Source: Mesorhizobium sp. Root102 (GTDB taxonomy: Bacteria; Pseudomonadota; Alphaproteobacteria; Rhizobiales; Rhizobiaceae). From it: a DNA stretch of 64,000 bases. Position 1 is the first letter of the stretch, and every line of letters starts with the position of its first letter. Of this stretch, positions 44,096 through 50,700 are shown piece by piece. The DNA lies in the NCBI RefSeq assembly GCF_001425625.1, contig NZ_LMCP01000048.1, forward strand, positions 129,907-193,906, read 5' to 3'. A model generated the notes under the pieces. That model did no database searches. It worked only from the letters and a program-made list of their open reading frames with translations, and was not told the origin of the DNA. The position numbers and the translations under genes were made by a program.

Positions 44096-44358
44096 GGCTT
44101 GTCCCAGGCGATGATCTTGTCCATCCGCGCAGAGCAGACGGCGAGCGCTGCTTCGTTGGCATCGCCACGCTCGACGAAATCACCGGTCGTTTCGGGGCCG
44201 CCCGGCTTGTGCCAGCGCGCCGGACAGCGCCGCTTGAACGATGCCGGAACGTGACGCTCGACCGTCACGTATTTAGTGAGGATCGGCGGGCTTGTCGGCG
44301 TACAGGCCGCGCAGAGCGCCAGGCACAGGAGCTTTGAGGTAGCTGTCAACATCCGCAT
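44092..44358 (-). CDS. Outer-membrane spanin (Rz1-like lipoprotein) candidate
   Basis: An 88-residue protein with a hydrophobic leader ending in LALCAAC, a lipobox-like sequence (position -3 is Cys, not the usual Leu), then a Pro/Thr-rich start TPTSPP. Its first 86 bp overlap the 3' end of the i-spanin gene in another frame, the classic nested Rz/Rz1 layout. Fusion of inner and outer membranes is the last step of lysis. The non-canonical lipobox lowers confidence slightly. Confidence 0.72.
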   Translation of the reverse strand: MRMLTATSKLLCLALCAACTPTSPPILTKYVTVERHVPASFKRRCPARWHKPGGPETTGDFVERGDANEAALAVCSARMDKIIAWDKP

Positions 44359-44653
44359 TTTTCATCCTCAGATCGGCCAGCGTCCTTGCGACGGCCAGCG
44401 CGGATTGATTTGCAATATCGATCTCGTCGGCGAGATCGGCCGCCAGCCGGTCGGCCTTCGCCTGCGCATTGGCCTGCGCCGTCATCGCCTTTTCGTTGTC
44501 GGCGTTGACCTCGAGCGCGGTGGCCAGGCTGCGCTTGGCGGCTTCCATCGCGGTCACCGCGTCGCGCGCGGCCAGCTTGTAGTGGTAGGCGGTCAGCCCG
44601 AGCACCAGGAAGGCGATGACGACGCACAGGGCGGCAATAAGCTTGGTCGTCAT
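44273..44653 (-). CDS. Inner-membrane spanin (Rz-like) candidate
   Basis: A 126-residue protein with an N-terminal membrane anchor (LIAALCVVIAFLVLGLTAYHY) and a long periplasmic coiled coil rich in Ala, Asp and Lys (AEAAKRSLATALEVNADNEK type), as expected for an i-spanin. The ATG at 44653 overlaps the upstream stop (ATGA); a GTG at 44659 is possible. It pairs with the overlapping lipoprotein gene. Confidence 0.75.
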   Translation of the reverse strand: MTTKLIAALCVVIAFLVLGLTAYHYKLAARDAVTAMEAAKRSLATALEVNADNEKAMTAQANAQAKADRLAADLADEIDIANQSALAVARTLADLRMKNADVDSYLKAPVPGALRGLYADKPADPH

Positions 44654-44781
44654 GCCCACACCATGTATAGCGCCGCCGCGATGGCCAGCATGACCAGGAA
44701 CGGCACGGCCCGTTCGATCAGGACTGCGATTCCGACCCGGCCCCAGAAGTCTAGGTTATTGCCGCCGCCGCCCATCAGCAT
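44650..44781 (-). CDS. Small phage membrane protein (43 aa)
   Basis: ATG 44781 (or 44775) begins a 43-residue protein with Gly-rich start MLMGGGGNN and one helix FLVMLAIAAALYMVW after a positively charged middle. It overlaps the preceding gene by 7 bp and the i-spanin start by 4 bp, so it is embedded in the coupled lysis cassette. A holin or antiholin role is possible. The longer frame upstream is the previous gene read out of frame. Confidence 0.6.
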   Translation of the reverse strand: MLMGGGGNNLDFWGRVGIAVLIERAVPFLVMLAIAAALYMVWA

Positions 44782-45134
44782 GACACCCAGACACCAGGCT
44801 GCAACCCATCCGAGCCGCCAAGATAGCCGTGCCAGTGCCCGACATGGTGCACCGACGGCGAAAGCACGGGGGCTTCGCGGTTTCCGTTCCACGCCCAAGA
44901 CGGGTGCTCCGGGACCGCTGGACGGATTGCGAGATAGCCTTGATGGCCGCAGCCGCACGGGCAGACGTAAAACATGCCGGCCGGCTGTTCGACAGCTTCC
45001 TGACGCGCTCGGGCGCGGCCTTCTGGCGTGACCTTGTAATGGTTCACGAACTCGAAGGCTCCCGGTGTGCCCACATGCTCGTCGATATCGTCAACCAGTG
45101 TCGCCTTGACAGGCTGCGTCTTCACGTCAGTCAT
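44775..45134 (-). CDS. DUF6527-family protein in the lysis cassette
   Basis: A 119-residue soluble protein from ATG 45134. Cysteines in MFYVCPCGCGHQGYL, then WNGNREAPVLSPSVHHVGHW and HGYLGGSDGLQPG give the conserved pattern of DUF6527, seen in many prophages, probably zinc-binding. The start overlaps the holin candidate's stop (ATGA). Function is unknown; the position between holin candidate and spanins suggests a role late in infection. Confidence 0.82.
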   Translation of the reverse strand: MTDVKTQPVKATLVDDIDEHVGTPGAFEFVNHYKVTPEGRARARQEAVEQPAGMFYVCPCGCGHQGYLAIRPAVPEHPSWAWNGNREAPVLSPSVHHVGHWHGYLGGSDGLQPGVWVSC

Positions 45135-45484
45135 TCGCCCATTCCTTGTTGCTGCGGCGGCGTGGCGACCGTCTGGACCGTGATTGTCTGGTCCGGCGCC
45201 GGCGTCGGTTCCACCGGCGGATCCGCGTAGGGGCGGGCCGCCCTGGTCGTGTAGATGGCAACGACGTCCTGCATGGTGGCGAATCCGGTGTAGCCGAAGA
45301 CCAGCACCATGATGATCAGTTGCCAGCCCCACGCGATCGTCTCGTTGACGCGGGTGTCCGGGGCGTTGATCAGGATGAAGAGCTGGTAGCAGGCCCAGAC
45401 GAGAACGGCGTAGAGCATGACGCGACGCCATAGCCACGATGGTTCCCCGTTCTTTCGCCGCTCCACCTGGGGCGCCATAGGCAT
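45131..45484 (-). CDS. Phage holin candidate (two membrane helices)
   Basis: A 117-residue protein with a basic N-terminus (VERRKNGEPSWLWRR), two membrane helices (VMLYAVLVWACYQLFILI and WQLIIMVLVFGYTGFAT) and a polar, Pro-rich tail. Size and layout fit class II holins. It starts on the last base of the amidase stop (TGATG) and precedes the spanins, the usual place of a holin. Confidence 0.7.
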   Translation of the reverse strand: MPMAPQVERRKNGEPSWLWRRVMLYAVLVWACYQLFILINAPDTRVNETIAWGWQLIIMVLVFGYTGFATMQDVVAIYTTRAARPYADPPVEPTPAPDQTITVQTVATPPQQQGMGE

Positions 45485-46011
45485 CAGCGGCCCAGCTTCG
45501 CGATGACCTCAGCGCGGAAGCGATCGCCACATTCTCGTGGCGTATCGAAGGCCGGGTCGAAGGGAAGCTTGGCGATGTCCCACTTGCCGCGCTGCTGGAT
45601 GCCAAGGTTCGCCTGGACCTCGGCATGCGACAGCACCGTCCGCGGGCCGACCGGGATCGTGTAGCGCCGGCACAGTTCGGCAACCGCCTGCGATGCCGCA
45701 TCCCACTGCGCCTTCGTCAGCGGCTGCGTGCCGGCCTTGAAGGGGCGCTCGATGGCACCGGCCATGGCGCACATCGAGACGCCGATCGAGCCGGTGTTGC
45801 AATTCAGCGTGTGCGCCGCATAGCCAGATCGCGCCCTGGGCAGCGAGTTGAGGTCGATCGTCGGGATGCCACGGATCAGCTTGCCGTCGTCCTCGATCAG
45901 CAGATGATAGTGCTGGCGGTCGAAATCCGTCGCCTTGTGGGCGCCGGCGGTCCAATGAAGGATGACGCGCGCAATCGTGGCATTCGGCATCCAGCTGGAT
46001 GGGATCGACAT
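45484..46011 (-). CDS. Phage endolysin, N-acetylmuramoyl-L-alanine amidase (amidase_2)
   Basis: A 175-residue peptidoglycan amidase: VILHWTAGAHKATDFDRQHYH carries the first zinc histidine, LNCNTGSIGVSMCAM the core, VLSHAEVQANLGIQQRGKWDI the second histidine and catalytic residues, as in T7-lysozyme-like endolysins. ATG 46011 has AAGGAA just upstream. It cuts the amide bond between muramic acid and the peptide to release phage. No signal peptide is seen, so it needs the holin. Confidence 0.92.
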   Translation of the reverse strand: MSIPSSWMPNATIARVILHWTAGAHKATDFDRQHYHLLIEDDGKLIRGIPTIDLNSLPRARSGYAAHTLNCNTGSIGVSMCAMAGAIERPFKAGTQPLTKAQWDAASQAVAELCRRYTIPVGPRTVLSHAEVQANLGIQQRGKWDIAKLPFDPAFDTPRECGDRFRAEVIAKLGR

Positions 46012-46080
46012 GGCAGTTCCTTTCCGCCCTCGCGGGCAGGTTTTTTTGCGTGATCGCGTGGTTTGCCGGGCAGATTTTCG

Positions 46081-46731
46081 TCAGGCCGAGAGCGTCGGCA
46101 GCAGGCTGTCTTCCTGTGGGTCGTAGATCGTCACCGAGCGCAGGTAGAACTCATTTTCCGTCTCGTCGTCGAAGTAGGCGCCGATCAGCGCCCGCGTCAG
46201 CCCGGAATAGTCCATCGCGCTGGTGTCCGTGATGACCGGGTCGCCGTCGACCGAGAGCGAAAGCCGCGCCGCCGCACTCGTCACCGCGATGCGATGAAGC
46301 CCGACATTGTGCTGGTCGATGTCGATCGTCTCGCGATATTGGCTGTCGCCGGTCTCGGTGACGATCATGCGCCGCGTCGAGAGGGCGCCGCGATGCATCT
46401 CGAAGAATTGCGAGCCGGCCGGATTGCTCACAACCAGGAGGATGTCCTCCCCGGTGTTCCAGAGGCACTGGTATTCGATGACGACGGTCCACTCCATCGT
46501 CAGCAGCGCGGCCAGCGCGTCGCCGACATATTCGACCACGGCGTCTGGGGTCCAGCCCGGCACATCGAGGCCGTTCGCCGTGATCAGCCCCGGCTGGTCG
46601 ACGATGTCGGCCGCGGTGACCGCAACGCTGGCCACCGAGTAGGTCCCGGTCACGAAGTTCGCCGCCACCAGCGTGGCAAGGCCGCCCGCCTGCTGGCGCG
46701 ACAGCCCCGACGCAATCGTTCCAAGCATCAT
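46081..46731 (-). CDS. Phage tail-associated protein with lectin/laminin-like fold (216 aa)
   Basis: A 216-residue protein whose middle (VEYVGDALAALLTMEWTVVIEYQCL, cut here as shorter blocks LLTMEWTVVIEYQ and LSLSVDGDPVITD) alternates beta strands as in concanavalin-like domains. The C-terminus LRSVTIYDPQ closes such a fold. ATGATG at 46731 overlaps the previous stop. It may bind a host glycan. The assignment rests on pattern only. Confidence 0.7.
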   Translation of the reverse strand: MMLGTIASGLSRQQAGGLATLVAANFVTGTYSVASVAVTAADIVDQPGLITANGLDVPGWTPDAVVEYVGDALAALLTMEWTVVIEYQCLWNTGEDILLVVSNPAGSQFFEMHRGALSTRRMIVTETGDSQYRETIDIDQHNVGLHRIAVTSAAARLSLSVDGDPVITDTSAMDYSGLTRALIGAYFDDETENEFYLRSVTIYDPQEDSLLPTLSA

Positions 46732-47465
46732 GCCGTCACGCCCTCTCTTGCAAACAATATCCAGTAATCGCCGCGCTGCGAAATCAGCGTGCTCGGCAGG
46801 CACTTCGAACCGATCGCGACATAGGTCTTGCCCTTGAAGATGATCGTCAGACCCGCGACAGACACGGTCGGCGATTCGACCACGTCCATATCGGCCAGTC
46901 CGTTGATATCCTTGACCGTCTTCCAGAGCGGCACGGTCCCCGAAAACGGTGCCGGGTGCGGCCCATCGCCGACAAAGGGCTGACCGAGAATGTCGACCTC
47001 GACCGATAGACCGTCCGTAAACTTTTCGCCCGAAAACGGAACGGGGATGTCGATCTCCGCGCCGCCTGTCACCTCGACATAGCGGTGGAACGGCTGGACG
47101 CTGTCGCTGCTGCTAATGCCGGCGTACTGCCAAAGGTCATAGCTGAAGGCGCCCGGCAGCGCAGGCTCGCCGGTATAGCTGACTTGGTCTGACAGCACCG
47201 GAGACCAGACGCCACCTGAAAGCTGCTTGTAGGTGCTCAGCGCATCCGCCGGATTGAAGAACAGCGTCGCCTCAGTCAGCGAGGCATAGGACCATGGATC
47301 GACATATTCCGGTCCCGGCCCGATGCCGTTCTCGCCGCCGGCGACGATCTCCATCCCGACATCGAGATTGGCGGCCAGATATTTGCTGCCCCAATGCACG
47401 TTGACGATTTCCTGAAACGGATCGAGCGGGACCGGGTTGGCAAGCGAACCATAGGGACCAGGCAT
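46728..47465 (-). CDS. Phage tail/receptor-region hypothetical protein (245 aa)
   Basis: A soluble 245-residue protein rich in Gly, Pro and aromatic residues, with no membrane helix. It begins MPGPYGSLANPVPLDPFQEI and ends YWILFAREGVTA. The -GVTA/DVTA endings are shared with adjacent tail genes, a hint of a common fold or assembly tag. I do not recognise a family. The start codon overlaps the stop of the next gene upstream. Confidence 0.72.
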   Translation of the reverse strand: MPGPYGSLANPVPLDPFQEIVNVHWGSKYLAANLDVGMEIVAGGENGIGPGPEYVDPWSYASLTEATLFFNPADALSTYKQLSGGVWSPVLSDQVSYTGEPALPGAFSYDLWQYAGISSSDSVQPFHRYVEVTGGAEIDIPVPFSGEKFTDGLSVEVDILGQPFVGDGPHPAPFSGTVPLWKTVKDINGLADMDVVESPTVSVAGLTIIFKGKTYVAIGSKCLPSTLISQRGDYWILFAREGVTA

Positions 47466-48010
47466 CAGGCGGTCACGTCCTCGGCAAGCAGGCCGATCAG
47501 GTGCCAGGTGTCGGCGGCGACCTTCTTCGACGTCACCGCGACATAGCGGAAGGCGGTCTGCGGCAGGTAGCCGGAAGGGAACCTCACGACGGTGTCCGTC
47601 GACCAGTCGAAGGAAACAGGGTCGACGCCGTCATGCCACCATGTGATTTCGCCATCGATCGGGAAAGCCAGTTCGGCATCCGATGGCAGGTTGACGACAC
47701 ACCCGGCATCGTTGGTGCAGCGCTTGTAACCATTGGCGTCGCCGAGCACCGGGTCATAGGTCGTGGTCGTGATCGTCGCCACCACGCTCGGGCGGAAATT
47801 CGCCTGTGGCAAGGTATAGGGACCAAGGACCGTGGCATCCTCCAGATAGATGGTCATCTGGGTGCCGGACACGGTGATGTTGGAAATACCGGTCGCTTCA
47901 GGAGGGTTTTCCTCCAGGTCGGTCAGCCGGTCATCGACATCGTGAAAATTGTTATCGACCTCGGTTGCGTTGAGGTTCGACCCCTTCACCGAGCGGTAAG
48001 TGATTGTCAT
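47465..48010 (-). CDS. Phage tail-region hypothetical protein (181 aa)
   Basis: From ATG 48010 the protein starts MTITYRSVKGSNLNATEVDN, which resembles the beginning of phage fibre-type proteins, followed by a short coiled coil (DRLTDLEENP) and a beta-rich C-terminal domain ending LIGLLAEDVTA. It lies in the tail-tip block between a 154-residue and a 245-residue gene. Function unknown; a short side fibre or baseplate part is likely. Confidence 0.75.
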   Translation of the reverse strand: MTITYRSVKGSNLNATEVDNNFHDVDDRLTDLEENPPEATGISNITVSGTQMTIYLEDATVLGPYTLPQANFRPSVVATITTTTYDPVLGDANGYKRCTNDAGCVVNLPSDAELAFPIDGEITWWHDGVDPVSFDWSTDTVVRFPSGYLPQTAFRYVAVTSKKVAADTWHLIGLLAEDVTA

Positions 48011-48023
48011 CTGGGTGATCCCG

Positions 48024-48488
48024 TCAGGTGGCGTCGGTGGATTCGGAAGGCTTCTTCGACCAGTCGAAATTGAACCGGACATAGGTGCCGTTGTCGCGGC
48101 GCCGCATCAGAAGCTTGGTGATGCGCTCGATCTCGACCCACTGCTCGGAGTCTTCAGGGTTTTCGACCCTGATCTTTTCGACAGCGCGGTCGACGTAGTC
48201 ATAGTCGATGACGACGATGCCATCGGCCGGATCGTCGACCGGATCATCCGGCGGCCAGGTCACCCCGCCGCCAGGGTTGGTCCGCTGCTCCGGTGTCGTC
48301 AGGGTGAAGCGCGCCGCCTTGCCGAAGCGGAAATCGGCATCTCCGGACGTGTCCTTGACCGGCACTTTTGCCAGCGTGCGATTGAGGACATCCGCACCAT
48401 TGTTGCCGCTGTCGAACAGTTGAACTCTGGCACCGCTGGAATTGCGGCCGGCGCGCCATGGATTGGAAAGACCGATGATGTCGGGCAT
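48024..48488 (-). CDS. Phage tail-region hypothetical protein (154 aa)
   Basis: A soluble 154-residue protein with a proline/aspartate-rich stretch (WPPDDPVDDPADG) between two beta-rich parts and an arginine-rich end (LLMRRRDNGTYVRF). It starts on the last base of the upstream 588-residue gene's stop. Family not recognised; position suggests a tail-tip role. Confidence 0.72.
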   Translation of the reverse strand: MPDIIGLSNPWRAGRNSSGARVQLFDSGNNGADVLNRTLAKVPVKDTSGDADFRFGKAARFTLTTPEQRTNPGGGVTWPPDDPVDDPADGIVVIDYDYVDRAVEKIRVENPEDSEQWVEIERITKLLMRRRDNGTYVRFNFDWSKKPSESTDAT

Positions 48489-50254
48489 CAGGCGGCTTCC
48501 AAGTCAATTGTGCGAGGCACCATCAGGGCGCTGATCGTGATCGGATAGAGCGTCCGGAACGGCGGATCGTCGCGGCCGATGGTCAATTTCTTCAGGTCGC
48601 CGTCGACTTCGGTGAACACCTGGTTCAAGGCCGCAATCGCCGCCGACAGGTCCGGCTTGAAAGCATCGAGAACGGCCTGCTGCGCCGGCAGCGTGTTGAT
48701 GATGGTGATCTGCGTCACCATGTCGGCGGGCCGCATATCGAAGAAATCGACGCCGTCATCGACAGGGGGGATATCGGAAAAATCCTCATAGGTGACCTCG
48801 CCAACAACCGGCATCAGCGTTGCCCCGGCATAGTGCTGGTAACCGACATCGACATATCCTTCGTCGACATAGGAAGGCGTGCCGGGAACCGTGGTCACGG
48901 TGTTGCCCTTGCCGACCGTGCAGCCGATGGTGACCGTAACGGTGTGGGTGCGCGCCACGCCGTTCATCTTGTAGCCAACAATTTTTCCCGCAGCCTCGCC
49001 ACCGGGAATGCGCGGATCGGCAAAACGGGCATTCTTGCGGCAGGACAAGCCGACACCATCGGCAAAACGGCTCAATGTCGCCGTCACGCTCACCGCGCGC
49101 GAGCGCGCCAGAATGTTGCCGCGCGCCAGGCAGACCAGATAGTCGAGGCTCCGCAAACCACGCGCGGTCGGCAGATAGGCGCGCCTGCGAACATCGCCGA
49201 TCGGCGGCGTGCCGTCCGGGAAATCCGTGCTTGGCGGATCGACCAGTTCATCGGCCTGACCCGACACCTTGATGGCGATGACTTCCTCGTCGCCGGGATC
49301 GGTCAGGATCGCCTGGCAATCGGCTTCCAGCGTGAAGGTCACCACCTCCTCGCGCGGCCGGGAGACATCGTAGGCGGCGGTCAAAACCGGGTTCATGTCC
49401 CACACCGGAAATTTCTCGGTGCCGTTGGTCATCACCACCTGATGGTAATCGGTCGGCCGGACAAAGCCGTCGGTGCGAACAATCGAGGACGGCCCGACTT
49501 TCCAGCCACCGCCGATATTGCCGCCCTCCTCGGGGAAATCTTCCATCACACCGTCGCCGGTCAGCGAGCGGATCGAGTGGCCGTCTCCACTGTCGACCGC
49601 GGCAAAGGCATCCTTCAACTGCTGCGAAATGTCGACAACGCCGCTTGCTGTCTGATCCCAAGTAATCGAGCCTTCGACCAAAACACGGCGAACGGGCTGG
49701 CTGTCGAAGGCGATGTCGAGCGATTCCGCAATGAAGTCGCCGCCGACGTCGAGCATCCCATCCTCGCCGTTGAGGAGGTCGGACACCGTCACCTCAAGCG
49801 AGACGCGGTCGATATGGTAAAGCTGAGTGCGCGCTTCCAGCACGGTATCGGGATCGTCGCGGAAGTCCGGCCTGATCCACATCGGATCCCACCACGGCGC
49901 GACTTTCAGGGTCTCGGCCAAGGCCTGTTTCTGCGCATCATAATCGGGTGGCCGGGCAATGAACTGCATCGTCACCTGATTGCGCAGAAGGTCGGTCGGA
50001 ATGCCAACCAGCCGGCCGCGAAACATCAGCACTGCACCCGTCGTCGGGTTGGCGTCATCGCGCCACGACATCAGCAGCCATTGCTTGCGCCCCGATGCCA
50101 GCAAGCCGATGCGCGGGTTCTTGACCGTCAGGTCGAGGGTTGCGTCCTCGCCTTCCTGATGGATGAGTTCGTAGGCAACGACGAGGAGATCCTCAACCTC
50201 ATGCTCGGGACCGAAGACGGTATCGCCGCTGTCGACGAAGGCAAAAAAATACAT
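48488..50254 (-). CDS. Phage tail tip/hub protein (588 aa)
   Basis: A 588-residue soluble protein starting MYFFAFVDSGDTVFGPEHEV, like small hub proteins that open with a short beta hairpin. Segments QFIARPPDYDAQKQALAETL and the following WWDPMWIRPD are typical of tail proteins from rhizobial siphophages. It follows the 147-residue gene by 2 bp. Its role is probably in the tail tip with the tape-measure end; the family is only broadly recognised. Confidence 0.78.
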   Translation of the reverse strand: MYFFAFVDSGDTVFGPEHEVEDLLVVAYELIHQEGEDATLDLTVKNPRIGLLASGRKQWLLMSWRDDANPTTGAVLMFRGRLVGIPTDLLRNQVTMQFIARPPDYDAQKQALAETLKVAPWWDPMWIRPDFRDDPDTVLEARTQLYHIDRVSLEVTVSDLLNGEDGMLDVGGDFIAESLDIAFDSQPVRRVLVEGSITWDQTASGVVDISQQLKDAFAAVDSGDGHSIRSLTGDGVMEDFPEEGGNIGGGWKVGPSSIVRTDGFVRPTDYHQVVMTNGTEKFPVWDMNPVLTAAYDVSRPREEVVTFTLEADCQAILTDPGDEEVIAIKVSGQADELVDPPSTDFPDGTPPIGDVRRRAYLPTARGLRSLDYLVCLARGNILARSRAVSVTATLSRFADGVGLSCRKNARFADPRIPGGEAAGKIVGYKMNGVARTHTVTVTIGCTVGKGNTVTTVPGTPSYVDEGYVDVGYQHYAGATLMPVVGEVTYEDFSDIPPVDDGVDFFDMRPADMVTQITIINTLPAQQAVLDAFKPDLSAAIAALNQVFTEVDGDLKKLTIGRDDPPFRTLYPITISALMVPRTIDLEAA

Positions 50255-50256
50255 GC

Positions 50257-50700
50257 CTACACCTCGATCAGATCAAGCGACCAGTTGCAGGCGGCGCCCC
50301 ACTCGTCGAAGCCGAGACGGTAGCCAGCCACCATCATGGTCAGGCGAGGCCGGTAGAGCGTGAAGGCACCTTCGCTGCGCGTCGCAGGATCGTCCGTGGT
50401 CGAAGCGGCCGGGCGCGACGGCGACCCGCCAGTGGTCATGTAGACGAACTCCGTGGCGCAATCGACGGTCAGATCCATGCCGCGCCTGACGCCGTCGAGC
50501 GCCGGCATCTGCTGGTCCGTGCAGGTGATGGTCAGCCTGAACTTTTCTTCTTCGCCGGCGCTGAGGTCGATCAGCACATTGTTGACAGTGCGAGCCAGCT
50601 GCGCATCGCCATCAAGGGTGAAGTCCTCGGTTATTCCACGCGCTGAATAGGGCGGCACGCCGATCGGGTCGAGGCGGAGCAGGGTCAGGGGCTGGGTCAT
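50257..50700 (-). CDS. Phage tail-tip hypothetical protein (147 aa)
   Basis: A 147-residue protein MTQPLTLLRLDPIGVPPYSA.. with a compact beta-rich body and a C-terminal WSLDLIEV. The ATG overlaps the tape-measure stop (ATGA). Genes at this position, directly after the tape measure, often encode distal tail proteins; this one is the best candidate here. Confidence 0.75.
   Translation of the reverse strand: MTQPLTLLRLDPIGVPPYSARGITEDFTLDGDAQLARTVNNVLIDLSAGEEEKFRLTITCTDQQMPALDGVRRGMDLTVDCATEFVYMTTGGSPSRPAASTTDDPATRSEGAFTLYRPRLTMMVAGYRLGFDEWGAACNWSLDLIEV

Noticed and set aside
44775..45701. 308-codon minus-strand frame ending with DUF6527
   Set aside because: The first ~190 codons are out-of-frame readings of the amidase and holin genes; the true start at 45134 overlaps the holin stop.
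46027..46048. GCCC-TCGC-GGGC hairpin followed by a T-run, terminator-like on the plus strand
   Set aside because: No plus-strand gene ends there; on the coding (minus) strand it lies upstream of the endolysin and lacks a T-run, so no role is claimed.
48833..50323. 496-codon plus-strand frame opposite the tail hub gene
   Set aside because: Low-complexity Arg/His/Gln-rich translation without motifs; the minus-strand frame fits the operon with tight overlaps.
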